Notes: a model not told the origin generated them from the letters alone. A DNA stretch of 64,000 bases from Amorphochlora amoebiformis (GCA_054601695.1 BAAHQB010000086.1:665629-729628), one strand, 5' to 3'. Positions 1 through 62,305 are shown, numbered from the stretch's first letter. Numbers and translations are program-made.

Positions 1-100
1 TTCTATCCATTTTGGTTATGGGAGGCGATGTCCCAAATACGTAAGAAACCCCGTATATAATATTTATATGTACATATATACACACATATATATATATATG

Positions 101-146
<46 letters not shown>

Positions 147-221
147 AATATGCATATCTATAATTTCATGCATACACACACGAACATGTATATGTACATA
201 ATTATAAACATATGTAAATAA

Positions 222-256
<35 letters not shown>

Positions 257-434
257 GATAATGTACATTTATACCTATATTAGGTACTTATATATTGTTG
301 TTAAATAATGTATACTCCATGTATACATATTCTATAAATATATATATATATATATATCTATAGATATGTAGATAAATAGATGTATATATAATATATATAT
401 ATATGTGTGTGTGCATATATATATATATATATAT

Positions 435-509
<75 letters not shown>

Positions 510-549
510 TTTATATATATATATATATATATAATTACATATATATATA

Positions 550-581
<32 letters not shown>

Positions 582-582
582 G

Positions 583-627
<45 letters not shown>

Positions 628-725
628 TATGTATATGTATATGTATGTATATATACATGTAAAATGTACACGTACATAAAAATAAATATAATTCTATATT
701 ATAAATATATGCATATTTACATATA

Positions 726-760
<35 letters not shown>

Positions 761-979
761 GCTGTATATATATATATATATATTTATATACATATATATA
801 TAGGTCTTCAGATAAGAGCCCTGGAGAACACACGGACAAAACACTCTTGGGAATAGGTATATATGTTACACATATATATATATACATATATGTATAATAA
901 TAATAATAATAAGAATAATAATAATGTGTATATATCTATATATTGTTTTATATTTCTATGTATTATGAAAATATATAAG

Positions 980-1015
<36 letters not shown>

Positions 1016-1089
1016 TGTATATATCTATATTCTTTTGTATTTATATGTATATAAGAAAATATATAAGTATATATATATATGTATACATG

Positions 1090-1123
<34 letters not shown>

Positions 1124-1287
1124 CACATATACAAGTGTACACACATATATAATATTGTATGTATATACACATTTAGATTTGTATATATGTATATATATAT
1201 ATATACGTAGATGTCAATATAAATATATTGATATGGTTAGGGTTAGCACTTTTTGCGAGTGCCATCGGGGTGCCCGCTACTGTAACG

Positions 1288-1345
<58 letters not shown>

Positions 1346-1422
1346 GTATGTATATACGTGTATATATATATATATATATTAACTAATATGTTCAAATACA
1401 TTTATATATATACGTATATATT

Positions 1423-1456
<34 letters not shown>

Positions 1457-1517
1457 ATATTTTAAAAAAGAAATGACACATAATTCCTTCTTATGCTATA
1501 GTTATTCAATACAACGC

Positions 1518-1553
<36 letters not shown>

Positions 1554-2085
1554 CATAAATGTATACATATACTATATGTTTATATATATATATATATATA
1601 TATGTGTATATTACCATAACTACATATGATAACAGGTCCGAACAAATATGAGAAGCTCTTCCCACTTTGGCATAATCCTAGGTAAATATCCCTAAAACTA
1701 ACCCTACCCTAACCCCAAAACTAGTAACCCTCTAACTCCAACCGTAATAATCCTAACCTTAACGCTAACCATAACTTAACATGAGTTCTCTGATACTAGC
1801 AATCTTTGTGTAAGGGTAATATATATATATATATATATATGAAAATGTACATACTGATATGTGTGCACATATATCTCAATCAGATGTGTATGTGTGTGTG
1901 TAGATGTATATGATATATTTCATGAAAATATAGTTATAAATATTTCTATATATGAATATGTACATATATATATATATATATATATTATTTATATATATAT
2001 ATACATATTCATATGTGCATTAAAAAATTTATATGTGTGTGCAAATACGTCATGTGTATTTACATATTTATATCATATATGTATG

Positions 2086-2118
<33 letters not shown>

Positions 2119-2196
2119 GAACGTATATATACATCAACGTGTATATGTACATATTTATACATAAATGTTCGTGTAATTCCTATGTATATTTACATG

Positions 2197-2238
<42 letters not shown>

Positions 2239-3202
2239 ATAATTATAAATATATGAAAACATATATGTATATACACACATGAGTATAATATATATATATA
2301 TATATATATATAAACATGTTTTATATAAAGATATCAGTCTCTTCTACACTGTTCTCTGGCTGTATTTCCTTGTGGTATATTATATACATACATATATATA
2401 CATGTATACATATATATATATGTGATGTATGTGTGATGCATGAACATCAGTGTCTTCTCTTCTCTTTTCCGGTTGCATCGCTCTTGTGGTCGCTGTCTGC
2501 GGGCGTTTAAGATATCAATCTCTCACTCAAAATCTGGTCATATATATGTATATGTATTTATTTACTATCTAGCCATTAAAGTTATCAATTCCTCCCTCGA
2601 AATCGGGTCATATATGTAATTATTACTGCGGTCATTTATCAATCTCTTACAATATGGTGATATGTGTATTTTATTACTGCGGGCGTTTAAGACATCGATT
2701 TCTAAATCGAGATCTGGTCGTATATGTATGTACTATCTGCGGCCAATTAATACATCAATCTCTCACTCACAATATGGTTATTGTATATGTATATTTTGTG
2801 CGTTTTGCGTGTATTTGTATACATACTATATGCGGCCAATTGAGATATCCAACGGGCATGTTATGTATGCATGTTTTATATGTATGTATATGTATATATA
2901 AATGTATGTTTTGTAGGTCTCACCAGGAATCGGATACTATATATGTCTATACATATATTACATATATATATATATACATATATATATATTACATATATAT
3001 ATATATATATATATATGTATATCTATAAAATATCATATATGTAATATTCAATTTAGATACAACATGAAGAAAAAAAGGGGTCTCATATTAACATAATGAA
3101 AGTATTATACTATACATATATTATATTTATATATATATATATTTACATTTATATTTATAAATATATATATATATGTAGTATGTCTTTTATACATACATAC
3201 AT

Positions 3203-3247
<45 letters not shown>

Positions 3248-3259
3248 CATTTATATTTA

Positions 3260-3297
<38 letters not shown>

Positions 3298-3322
3298 ATG
3301 TCTAGCATATACATACATACAT

Positions 3323-3379
<57 letters not shown>

Positions 3380-4529
3380 CATAGATAACCCTCAATCTAT
3401 CCGCCGAAAGTTCCCTCCTAGGTCCCTTCGCAGCTGCTCTAGGCAACCCTAACCCTAACCCTAACCCTAACTCTAACCCTAACCCTAACCCTAACCCTAA
3501 CCCTAACTCTAACCCTAACCCTAACCCTAACTGAGTCAATGGTCCTCGGTCTAAGATATGCTGAATAATCTGATCCTAACCCTAACCCTAACCCTAAACC
3601 TATCCCTAACCCTAACTCTAACCCTAACCCTAATCCTAACCCTAACCCGAACCCTAACCCTAACCCTAACCCTAACCCTAACCGAGTCAATGGTCCTCGG
3701 ACTAAGACATGCTGAATAATCTGATCCTAACCCTAACCCTAACCCTAACCCTAACCGTAACCTTAACCCTAACCCTAACCCTAACCGAGTCAATGGTCCT
3801 CGGACCAAGACATGCTGGATAATCTGATCCTAACCCTAACCCTAACCCTAACCCTATCCCTAACCCTAACTCTAACCTTAACCCTAACCCTCACCCCAAC
3901 CGAGTCAATGGTCCTCGGACTAAGACATGCTGAATAATCTGATCCTAACCCTAACCTTAACAGTAACCCTAACCCTAACTCTAACCAATGGTCCTCGGAC
4001 TAAGACATGCTGAATAATCTGATCCTAACCCTAACCCTAACCCTAACTAACCCTAACCCTAAGCCTACCCCTAACCCTAAGCCTACCCCTAACCCTAACC
4101 TGGCGGAGTCAACGGCCCCATAAGACATGCTGAATAATCTGATCCTAACCCTAACCCTAAATTTGCGTCTATCGCATGCTAAATTAATTGGCCCTAACCC
4201 TAACTCTAACCCTAACCCTAACCCTAACCCTAATCTAAAATTATGCGATGCTGAATATAATGACCCTAACCCTAACCCTAACCCTAACCCTAACCCTAAC
4301 CCTAGCCCTATAACCCTAACCCTAACCCTAACCCTAACCCTAAGTATACGCTTAGGGTGTGCTTCTAGCGGATTCATCGCACACACGACGATTTCTCTCT
4401 TCTCTGTTCATATTCAGGTATTTTTATCTTAAAAAATAGTGTTATGTACGTATATTCGGGTAAGATAAAAAGTGTCATGCAGTGAATGTATGTATATATA
4501 TGTACATATACTATATATATTTATATATA

Positions 4530-4561
<32 letters not shown>

Positions 4562-4563
4562 GT

Positions 4564-4604
<41 letters not shown>

Positions 4605-4833
4605 CCACCACTTATGTAAAAAGTACATATAAACATATATATATATATATACTCCTCACCACCATATATATGTATATATTTTCCTATTCAGGCCGGGTTT
4701 GGAGTGCTTTTTGCAAAGAGGTGAGTAAAAAGCCAGTATATATGTAAAAAGCAAATATATATGTAAAAAGCAAATATATATGTATGTACCTTAGATATAT
4801 TGAATATATATTATTTATACATATGTAGATATA

Positions 4834-4880
<47 letters not shown>

Positions 4881-4901
4881 TGTAGTCTGTTAACATATAT
4901 C

Positions 4902-4937
<36 letters not shown>

Positions 4938-5231
4938 TATATTTACATACATTTGTGAACCTCCCGGCATTCAAAAAATGGTATATTTACATGCATTATA
5001 TACAAAACAAGTATGTATATACTATACATATGTGTGTGTTTATATATCTAACACCTGTGATGTACGTATAAGTCTACATAGTTTATACGTATAAGTCTAT
5101 ATAGTTTATACTAGTAAAAATATGTATGTAATGTAAAATTTGAAATTAATATATGTATATTATTAATATGTAAGACAAGTATGTATATAGTGTGCATATG
5201 TGTGTTTATATATTTAGCACCTGTGACATAC

Positions 5232-5277
<46 letters not shown>

Positions 5278-5507
5278 CTAATGCACACGTGCACATGTAT
5301 ACATACATGTTATATATATATATGATATATTTAGACGTATATATTTTTATTCATTCATATATTTATATATATGTGTATATATATATATATTTACACTTAT
5401 TGTACATATGTATGTTATACGTTAAACTATATTTGGTATAATACATAAATATATATATACAAATATATATATATATTTAAAAATGAGGAATAATATATTT
5501 ATGTATG

Positions 5508-5543
<36 letters not shown>

Positions 5544-5617
5544 TATAGGAAGCGAGGTTCAAGTGCCCTACATGTCCGTCTATTGTCCTTATTGCTACAG
5601 CTGGCGGTATGTTATAT

Positions 5618-5672
<55 letters not shown>

Positions 5673-5786
5673 ATATGTGTGAGTGTACATATGAATGTGT
5701 ATATATGTGTATATATATCTGTATGTATAGATATCTATTGTCCTTATTGCTACAGCTGGCGATATGTTATATTGAACATATGCATA

Positions 5787-5835
<49 letters not shown>

Positions 5836-5886
5836 ATGTATATGTGTATATATGTATATATTGCAATATATATATATATATATATA

Positions 5887-5922
<36 letters not shown>

Positions 5923-5960
5923 AGCGAAAGCTGGCGGTATGTTATATTAAATATATATTA

Positions 5961-5995
<35 letters not shown>

Positions 5996-6030
5996 ACATA
6001 TATATGTATATATATATGTATGTATATAGG

Positions 6031-6064
<34 letters not shown>

Positions 6065-6146
6065 ATAATAGATATTATGTATTTATTTATATATATCTAT
6101 TGTCTTTATTGATCCAGCTGGCGGTATGTTATACTGAGTATTTACG

Positions 6147-6197
<51 letters not shown>

Positions 6198-6382
6198 GTG
6201 TGTGTGTGTGTGTCTGTGTGTGTGTGTGTGTATGTGTCAGCTACAGCTGGTGGTATGTTATATATAATGTGTTATATATATGTATATATATATATGTATA
6301 TATATATATATACGTATATATGTATATATGTATGTATTTGTATATGTACATATATATATATATATATATAATATGTATGTAT

Positions 6383-6431
<49 letters not shown>

Positions 6432-6491
6432 TCGTCCGTCTAGTGTGTACAGATAGTAGTATATTATGAATATATACACATATATAAATAT

Positions 6492-6523
<32 letters not shown>

Positions 6524-6543
6524 CATATGTACATTTATTTATG

Positions 6544-6582
<39 letters not shown>

Positions 6583-6611
6583 ATATATATGTGTATATAT
6601 ATATAAATATT

Positions 6612-6653
<42 letters not shown>

Positions 6654-6768
6654 CAGGTACTAGTAGTATTTGTGTTCCTAGCGTCCTTCCTTACCGCTGA
6701 GATTGAGGTTTTTATATATTGTATAGTATATACATATATATATATATATGTTGTGTATATATTGCACC

Positions 6769-6816
<48 letters not shown>

Positions 6817-6903
6817 CATTATATTATTTTCATATTATATTTATACATATGTTGTACATATATAGTATATATATATATATATATATATGTATTATATGTA
6901 TAC

Positions 6904-6945
<42 letters not shown>

Positions 6946-7052
6946 ACATGTATATATTTATACTTATGTATTTATAAATGTATATATATATATAAATATT
7001 GATTTTATATATTGTATATGTTGTGTGTATGTATATATTGTATGTATACATG

Positions 7053-7084
<32 letters not shown>

Positions 7085-7153
7085 TTAAATATATTTACTT
7101 AAATATTTAGTTTAAAGAGAGAGAGAGAGAAATGGATACGTACATAAGTATTG

Positions 7154-7185
<32 letters not shown>

Positions 7186-7299
7186 ATGTATGTATACATA
7201 TATACAATATACTTTTCTAAATATGTATACGTATGTATAATATATGTACATGTTTTCATAAATACAATATATTTATATGCATTACATATATATATATAC

Positions 7300-7359
<60 letters not shown>

Positions 7360-7776
7360 TTTCACTCTCTTCGTCTCCTCCCTCTTCTCTGTCTCATGCG
7401 CAATTTCTGAACCATACATATATCCAGAATATGAATTCTACATATATAACCAGGTTATGAACCCTATGTATATTCGCAGGTTATGAGTCATACACACAGG
7501 TAAGGACCCATATACATACATACGCAGGTTATGAGCGCTGGTATCGGTCTTCTATGTGTCCCCGTGACAGCCGTGGGACTTCCCGCAATAATGTTTCTCA
7601 AGGTTTTTTTTTTTTTTTTAACCTAACGGACATGTTACCATAGCTACCGTAGTGTAATACTACGATTTATTGCTAGGTTTGATATTAGCTAATGGTTTGT
7701 TTTTGTTGTGGTCAGGAATCATGGCCATATGAGAATGGGGTATGGCGCTGTGTACCGTTGTCAATGCTGGTATACA

Positions 7777-7838
<62 letters not shown>

Positions 7839-8049
7839 TAAGTTTTCGTATATTATTTTATTGTTCTGTAGTAATTTGAGTACTATTGTTGGTTGTTATT
7901 GCTGGTGGTATGGTTGGGTTTTTTGAATTTTATTTGTCGGCTATTTTTTTCCTTTTTTTTTATGTATGTTGCAGTAATGAGTGTGATGCACATGGAAAGT
8001 ATACTATGTATATATATACTATGTATGTAATATGATATACCTATTTACA

Positions 8050-8085
<36 letters not shown>

Positions 8086-8206
8086 TGTACTATATGCGTA
8101 TACGTACATTAACATATATTATATATACGTATGTATATATATATTATGTATATACACATACCTATAAGATGTATATATACATACAACTCACGCATATGAT
8201 GCAGAC

Positions 8207-8244
<38 letters not shown>

Positions 8245-8475
8245 TCATAACTTTATATATAATATATATATATATATATATGAAAATATACACTGGTAAC
8301 TTCGTTCCAGTTAAGATATAAACGGCATTAAAACTTATATAATTTACATGTAAATGGCCTTTTTTTTTTTATATATGTCATGTATACAAATACACATCGA
8401 ACTAATATGCATGTACATATGAAAAACATAAGCCACATTATTATTATATATATGTATACGCTGTATACATATACA

Positions 8476-8516
<41 letters not shown>

Positions 8517-8613
8517 CACATCATACCAGATCGTAGTCACTCTCCTTCTAACCGTATGCGGTGGGGCGGCATGGAGACACGCGATCTCCTACTATTTGAC
8601 AAACTCCAATTGA
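1..8613 (+). CDS. Multi-pass membrane protein, 5'-partial, 11 exons; AAAP/SLC38-like C-terminal half (tentative)
   Basis: Exons: <1-40, 804-856, 1636-1681, 2338-2374, 2451-2504, 4692-4720, 5549-5606, 6657-6707, 7528-7602, 7716-7769, 8530-8613 (TGA). All introns are GT-AG and all phases agree, giving about 191 residues. The product has 4-5 hydrophobic segments, for example [52 protein letters not shown] and [15 protein letters not shown], with a basic loop AKRKRGSS between them. The pattern of a Pro-containing helix ending LPAIMFLK, a short loop with a Trp, and then a last helix resembles the C-terminal end of amino-acid/auxin permeases (AAAP, SLC38-like). That is inference from layout, not a confirmed match. 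The N-terminal exons lie left of the window. Exons 2451-2504 and 5549-5606 are followed by decayed copies of their 3' edges. The gene is tail-to-tail with the BTB-like gene. I am fairly sure of the gene and much less sure of the family. Confidence 0.6.
1682..1790. repeat. Degenerate telomere-type (CCCTAA)n at an intron start
   Basis: The intron after exon 1636-1681 opens with GTAAATATCCCTAAAACTAA and runs into degenerate CCCTAA units (ACCCTACCCTAACCCC and similar). The telomere-type sequence is intronic and starts within about 10 bases of the donor. Confidence 0.7.
2499..2845 (+). repeat. Decayed tandem copies of the exon 2451-2504 3' edge and donor
   Basis: Units begin near 2499, 2571, 2628, 2679, 2739 and 2832. 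Each starts with a variant of CTGCGGGCGTTTAAG, which spans the end of exon 2451-2504 and its donor, followed by a variant of AYATCAATCTCTCACTC and GGTCATATATG. Spacings are 51-93 bp. Only the first unit is attached to a complete exon; the others lie in the following intron. Confidence 0.65.
3430..4345. repeat. Interstitial telomeric array with interspersed conserved core element
   Basis: Runs of CCCTAA (about 4-15 units, some degenerate) alternate with a 40-45 bp core reading GTCAATGGTCCTCGGACTAA then GACATGCTGAATAATCTGAT then CCTAACCC. Core copies start near 3533, 3685, 3787, 3902, 3985 (shortened) and 4108, with a partial at 4248. The array lies inside the intron 2505-4691 of the membrane-protein gene, so it is not a chromosome end. 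Confidence 0.85.
5733..6265 (+). repeat. Decayed tandem copies of the exon 5549-5606 3' edge and donor
   Basis: The exon end and donor (TTGCTACAGCTGGCG then GTATGTTATATT) reappear at about 5739-5775 (donor mutated to GATATG), 5923-5950, 6101-6137 and 6238-6262. They are separated by TA and TG microsatellite and all lie in the intron downstream of the exon. Confidence 0.75.
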
Positions 8614-9120
8614 TTTACGTCAGAAGTCGACTACGTCTAGTAGGTTGCAGTACTATCGATATCTAGACATAGTAGACCTACTGGCTTACAGGATTCATTG
8701 TTCCAAACTACCAAAAACTAGCACGATTCCGTCATCATGCATTCAAGGAGTTCGATTATGTTCGATAATATCTACTGATCCAGATATATAATATATGATT
8801 ATATGTGGATTATTTACAGCATGTGATAATTGATGTAGTATTAGATCTAGCTAGATCCGTTGAATAGATATCCCAGATATCTTTTAGATGTATTACTAGT
8901 GTATTGCTACAATATTAAGCCACAACGACAGTATTGATTTATTGTAATTGTCTACTGATAATAGCAACCATGATCTAGATGATATATCTAGTATATCTAG
9001 TAATCACTAGAATCAGATAATCTAGATAATATATTAATACTAGTAATATTCGATTATCATCTGGATCTACACTAAGCTAGGAAAAATTGAAGTTATTCTC
9101 TTATTAATTAGCTGCAACTT
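8614..9120. other. Convergent intergenic region, unique and CTAG-rich
   Basis: No exon recognised. This is non-repetitive AT-rich DNA. I count about 14 CTAG tetramers in roughly 500 bp, clustered at 8850-9080, where about two would be expected by chance. It lies between the stop of the membrane-protein gene and the presumed 3' end of the BTB-like gene. Confidence 0.6.
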
Positions 9121-9732
9121 TTGGTTGATTTTGGGGTACACTAGGTACAACTATGATAGAACGTTTATGTGACCCAGACCTCAAAAGAGATCACGACAGC
9201 TCTCGCGATTTAAAAAAAAAAAAAATGTGAAAAAACGATAAGCGGAAAAGGATAAGAGAAGGATGACGAGAGGAAAAAAACTTATTCTGCCCATATCTAC
9301 CCTGTCTCTATACAAGTAAAATATACATATATGTAGATATATATACACATATATATTTATATGTATACATATACATATGCATATACATAGCTGAAACATT
9401 TTTATTGTTTTGCAATAATGAATTGAAAATCTGTACTGAAAATTTAACGCGCTTTTTTTTTTCTTTTTTCGGGCTGAGGAAACGGAAAAGAAAAGGGAGG
9501 AGGGAAAAAAAGAGCTTCAGGGTTCAATTTTTCTATTCACTTGCTTGTTTCTCTCACTTCCTATTTTTTTTTTTTAATTTTTATATATCTATATCTATAT
9601 TTTTCTTCTTCAAACTTTATTTTCTAGCTAGCGTAGATTCAATAATACATACATATTTTCATGTATTATATGTGTAGTATTTCGAAAAAAAAAAAAACAG
9701 GAGTACAAAGAGGAAGGGTCAAGAAGTACGAA

Positions 9733-9771
<39 letters not shown>

Positions 9772-9790
9772 TCTCTATTCACAAGTTTTT

Positions 9791-9850
<60 letters not shown>

Positions 9851-10028
9851 ATGTATGTATGCTGTATACATGCTGATTTAAGAAAGTAATCTAATACGGC
9901 ACGCCAAGACGCGGGGTTCTTGCCACCTATAATTGTATGTATATATATATATATATATATCATCCCTTTACATATTATTTAAATTTCATTCATGCATACG
10001 CACGTATGTATATGTAAATATGTATGTG

Positions 10029-10064
<36 letters not shown>

Positions 10065-10157
10065 TGTACGTATATATATATATATGTATGTATATATATA
10101 TATATATATATGCATATTTTTGTATATTATATGTAAATCTGCATACATATGCATTAC

Positions 10158-10218
<61 letters not shown>

Positions 10219-10327
10219 CATATGTTAACACACACATACACATATATAAAAATGATTTATATAACAGCATACATATATATATATATATATATATGTGTAT
10301 ATAACATTATATATATAATATAAAAAG

Positions 10328-10359
<32 letters not shown>

Positions 10360-10361
10360 CG

Positions 10362-10396
<35 letters not shown>

Positions 10397-10509
10397 TGAT
10401 AACTCTAACATATATAACCTACTCCCTAATCTATTTCTCGTAGAGAGCCTTTGACTTGACCTAACCTTAACCCTTATCATATCATCATCGGGATCATTCT
10501 GGTGATTCA
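9121..10509 (-). other. Possible 3' exons of the BTB-like gene (unresolved)
   Basis: Candidate minus-strand exons: about 10505-10465 (VNHQNDPDDDMIR, its acceptor lying inside the GA tract); about 9929-9867 ([18 protein letters not shown], acceptor ATTATAG); 9475-9440 (PEKRKKKRVKFS, after a strong polypyrimidine tract ending CCTCAG, donor GTACAG); and about 9316 downward. I could not find one chain with consistent phases, so the C-terminus and stop remain open. The remainder is TA microsatellite (for example 9736-9845 and 10020-10390) and poly-A/poly-T runs. Confidence 0.3.
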
Positions 10510-11757
<1,248 letters not shown>

Positions 11758-11783
11758 TCTTTCGCTCTCGTGGAGTAAGTAAC

Positions 11784-22055
<10,272 letters not shown>

Positions 22056-22160
22056 GCTCTATGCTTACTAATCATATGCTTACGAGTTAGTTATGTGCCT
22101 TGGTTACTACGGTAGTTACTGTTGACATGAATTTGGAAAGCATTAAAACCTATTTGCTGA

Positions 22161-22166
22161 AATAAA
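22161..22166 (+). promoter_or_regulatory. Candidate poly(A) signal of the ubiquitin-actin gene
   Basis: AATAAA lies 105 bases after the stop codon in non-repetitive sequence. Use of this hexamer in this organism is assumed. Confidence 0.4.
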
Positions 22167-22991
22167 TATGTCAGTCACTACATTGTACATATTACTAGAA
22201 ATAATAATCATACATACATATACTTCATATTTAACGAGTTTCATATATATTCCAAAGGTATACTAACTAGTACTATATTCTACTATTTTTATGTGCAGAA
22301 CTAGAGAGAGAACATGTAGAGCTAGTGATCTACAGTACAGTAGTATATCAGAACTTCATCATAATAATCCATACTATCTATAGCTAGCTAGCTATGACTC
22401 AAGCTAGATTTAAATTCTAAGATTTTTCTTATCAAGCTTATATATCTTGTACATGTACTAGATGTATGTCTAGTATGTATCAGTACCTAGACTAGTGTGC
22501 TAGCTAGGCTAGTAGGTATAGCTAGATAGTTATATTTTAATAATTAATTAAATTAATTATATCTGTATATAGTTAACGTTTTAATAATTAAATTAATAAT
22601 ATCTAGATACCAGAGCCTATATATCTAGATATAGCTAGCTAGACAAGTCTAGAAGTATTAGCTCTAGTAGCTAGATCTTGTATATATGTATTATATACAG
22701 TATGTCTGTATGTGGACATAATGTAGTTAGTACTCTAGCTAGGTAATCTAGATAATGCTGGGTTGATCGACTGACGTAGTACTAGATTGATCGATATTAT
22801 GCGTACCGTGATATATCATATATCAGTATAATGTGTACTATTGTGGCACGTTATAGACGTATAATGTTATATCACTACAGATAGATATCGACTAGATAGA
22901 TCTTAGCTCTCAGAAGTTCAGTCTAGTGGCAATCTACTAGATCTAGGCAATAGTTACGTCAATTCGATCGCATCTCCCGCAAGGCGTATAC
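22167..22991. other. Convergent intergenic region, unique and very CTAG-rich
   Basis: No gene seen. I count about 30 CTAG tetramers between 22190 and 22950, several in runs such as AGCTAGCTAGCTA, where about three are expected by chance. It separates the 3' ends of the ubiquitin-actin and sphingomyelinase-like genes. Confidence 0.7.
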
Positions 22992-42876
<19,885 letters not shown>

Positions 42877-43282
42877 AATCGGACAGTCTTCTCGAGTTCT
42901 GACGGACTAGGACACGTGTCAGGGGTATCCAGCCACTTTTTTCACTTTCTTCCTACTCCTTCCCCCCAAAATATTTTGCTATTTATAGAATATGTGTGGT
43001 TAGCAAGGAGGTATGAAAGCTGAATTAGGTCTGAGGAAGAATTCCTCCCTCCAGGTGGAACGGAGGAAGGTGTAGGCCCCATAGTTGCGAAGTCACCGAG
43101 GTTTTTAATTCTTTTCTTTTCTTCGGCTTAAAATGTCGCGATCCCCTGCCGGCCAAGGATCGCCCCTTCCACCCCCGTAGAGCCATCCCACTCAGTCCCT
43201 CCATATAATCCGCGGCCCCTTGTTCTCTCCTTTCCTCTCCTCTCCTCAACTTGGCCGAAAAAATAGAAAAAATCAGAATTAA
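42877..43282. promoter_or_regulatory. Compact divergent promoter region (sphingomyelinase-like / CutC)
   Basis: 406 bp of unique, balanced-composition DNA separates the two start codons. It has no TA microsatellite and no gene. Features seen: a TATTTATAG-like AT patch near 42980 and a CCTCTCC-rich stretch at 43225-43250. Specific factor sites cannot be assigned. Confidence 0.5.
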
Positions 43283-52839
<9,557 letters not shown>

Positions 52840-53410
52840 CCGCATCGTCCAGGCTGTGGGTCATGCAGGTTCAACATCAGATGATCATAGCCATATTGAA
52901 ATATTGAAATTTTAGCCCCGTGGCTCGCAAATTATAATCCAATTAAACTTGGCAGTGAATTACTAGAATTAGTTGATTCTAGTCAGTGACTGCAAATCTA
53001 GCAAATTCCAGCCAGTTACATAGTGGTTTACAAGTATGTTGCAGTCTAAATCTAGAAATCCTGTTGAACTAGTGAATGGCTAGGACGTACGAGTATCTAG
53101 AGTATAGATGCCTTCAGTGCATGCCCTGCCATGATTTCATCATGATCAGGTTTATGCGTAATTACCACTTGCGCTAGTTAAGTAGTTAATCATCTTCTAG
53201 ATTCTAGAGATCGCGGAAATAGGAATTTCACATATACTGTCTACTATAATTACTAGAATTAGGGACCGACAGATCGGATATGGTTCCCAATATCGTTTAG
53301 GTTTCTCATGATCACCAATTGCACTTTAGGCTTCAGGGAAATCAATCGCGGAAAAGAATCTGCTCGCTTTTAACTTTGCGGGTTTAGCTGTCAGCGTCTT
53401 TTAACATTGC
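52840..53410. other. Convergent intergenic region, unique and CTAG-rich
   Basis: No gene seen. I count about 11 CTAG tetramers in 500 bp. It lies between the stop codons of the CutC (+) and SnoaL-like (-) genes. Confidence 0.6.
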
Positions 53411-56988
<3,578 letters not shown>

Positions 56989-57329
56989 GGTGCGCGTTGG
57001 GATATGATTTTTGGGTCCATGCGACTCAATGGGATGACTAAAGAATATTTGGCGATTCTACTTAAATGAAACCCAGTGATATTCGAGAATATTCTGGAAG
57101 AGATATATTTCCTAGGTTCCGCGAAGTTACCCGAATTCCATCCAGGATCTTTATCTCAGGTGATTCTAGCTATATTCAGACAACCGATAAATTTATTTCT
57201 TCGCGAATTCCCAGTTATTTTCGGTGGTAATGGGAATGGCGCCAGAAGCCTCCCCTTCCATATTCACAATTCAACACACTCCAGAAGGGACGACACACAC
57301 ACCACGAACAGCACAGATAGGAAAGAATA
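56989..57329. promoter_or_regulatory. Compact divergent promoter region (SnoaL-like / sirtuin)
   Basis: 341 bp of unique DNA without microsatellite separates the two start codons. No gene or clear core-promoter motif could be assigned. Confidence 0.45.
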
Positions 57330-60076
<2,747 letters not shown>

Positions 60077-60494
60077 TAACTCTAGATGTAGACTTACAAA
60101 TGCATACATCATGTTAAAAATTTAACTTTATCATTGAAGCTGTTAAACATTCAATTTAAACGCTGCACGAGCTACCATTTAAATGCGGTGTGCATTAAGA
60201 TTCTATATACTACAGTATCCGTATCTACACAGATATACACTAAGTTTTCTAGATCATAGTGTATCCCGAGTTTTTAAATATATATAAATATATATATATA
60301 TATCTAGTAGACGTATGTATAATATTAACCGTGTAACTTTAGATAGAAATGTTTGAAGCATTCTTGCAATCGATATTTCATAATACAAATAAAGGGTTTA
60401 GTATCCGAATGATTAGTTTAATTAAGCTTGGATTGCACGCAAACAGCTCATGAGGATATAATACGCTGCTGCGGGTATCGATATCTTGATGATT
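60077..60494. other. Convergent intergenic region between the sirtuin and ALG3
   Basis: No gene seen. Mostly unique AT-rich DNA with a short TA array (60278-60302) and three CTAG tetramers. AATAAAGG at 60389 is a candidate poly(A) signal for the sirtuin. Confidence 0.5.
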
Positions 60495-60690
60495 CTAAGC
60501 GTCCTTAACACCCTTATGAACCCTTAGTCCCACAAATAAGCTTGCTAAGAGCACCAGGTGAAGCACAGTCAACAGAATAGACGACTCGATAGATGAAGTT
60601 TCGCCCTTAAATTAGATTGATCAGGTTGTTCACATATTAATAATAAAGATATATATATATATATAATATATATATATATATAATTATATT

Positions 60691-60732
<42 letters not shown>

Positions 60733-60768
60733 ATACATAATATAATGCATATATGTATATATACACAT

Positions 60769-60811
<43 letters not shown>

Positions 60812-60863
60812 ATTAATGTAAATAAAATATATATACAAGAAAATGTGCATAGTATATAAGTAC

Positions 60864-60919
<56 letters not shown>

Positions 60920-60957
60920 TATTCGGGATTTCATAGACCTGCAATTCATATATATAT

Positions 60958-61005
<48 letters not shown>

Positions 61006-61241
61006 CTTTACAATTTACATTTTAATACGTGTAAAAAAACTTAATATGTGAGATATTATAGATCGTAGAAAATACATATGATATATAATAAATGAAATAT
61101 ACATATGTATATATATATATATATATAAATATATATATATATTTTTGTTTTATGTATGTGTATCTGTACATGCAGATGAAGTATTCATACGATACCTTTG
61201 TACACACAAAGACATATATATATATATATATATATACTCAC

Positions 61242-61273
<32 letters not shown>

Positions 61274-61317
61274 GTACATATGGACATATTTGTATGTATT
61301 ATACATACATTATTCAC

Positions 61318-61353
<36 letters not shown>

Positions 61354-61383
61354 TATATATCGTATCTTAAAAAATTGTATACA

Positions 61384-61417
<34 letters not shown>

Positions 61418-61632
61418 ATATATATCAATACACATATATATTATGGAAGCGAAGTTGGGAAGTAACCTTCCATGGGTTCCAACACGCCTCGATTCCAATA
61501 AATACTGCCACCTGTTTAATAATGAACTTACATTTATATGAGCCATATATATGCATACTCATACATTGGTGTGTGTTTATACGTGTGTGAACATGTTTAA
61601 TCATATATTATATATATATGTATGTATATATG

Positions 61633-61687
<55 letters not shown>

Positions 61688-62261
61688 TATATACATATAT
61701 ATATATATATAGATATATATTTATGTATATATATATACATATTTGTGCATAATTAGGTATGCGCTTATCTACATACATGTATATATATGATTATTTAAGA
61801 ACATATACACATATACATATATATATATATATATATATATGTATACATATATATCATATAAAAATAGCGCAGCGGTATGGTATACCACTAACAGCCCGCA
61901 ATTTGGTTGAAATCCGTTTAGATTAGACCAGTTAAGGAGGGTATATTTAGGCACACAATATCCGACGCGTGACATGGCGTGACACATGACAATTGTCACA
62001 TCTAATAGTCTGAATCGGGGTTTGTCGGGTAGTATTGATTAATACTGAATCAGGTAATCTCCAGAAATCTCCGGGATCTCCAAAGATCTCCAGAATACCT
62101 AAAACTCTGTTTCCACTCTGTAGATATCTACTCATCGAGCTGGTCGTCTCATGTTACTTGTATCTTTGCTTTTTATCGATATACGTAAACAAATATATAT
62201 ATGTATATATATATATCTATTTAAATATATACGTATATAAATGAACATATATATATATATA

Positions 62262-62305
<44 letters not shown>

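Noticed and set aside
3430-4345. Chromosome end or true telomere
   Set aside because: Repeats are interrupted, degenerate and flanked on both sides by exons of one gene; other arrays occur in both orientations within genes.
61860-61930. tRNA gene (A-box and B-box-like sequences)
   Set aside because: Spacing fits, but the D-arm, anticodon arm and acceptor stem do not pair; at most a tRNA-derived element.
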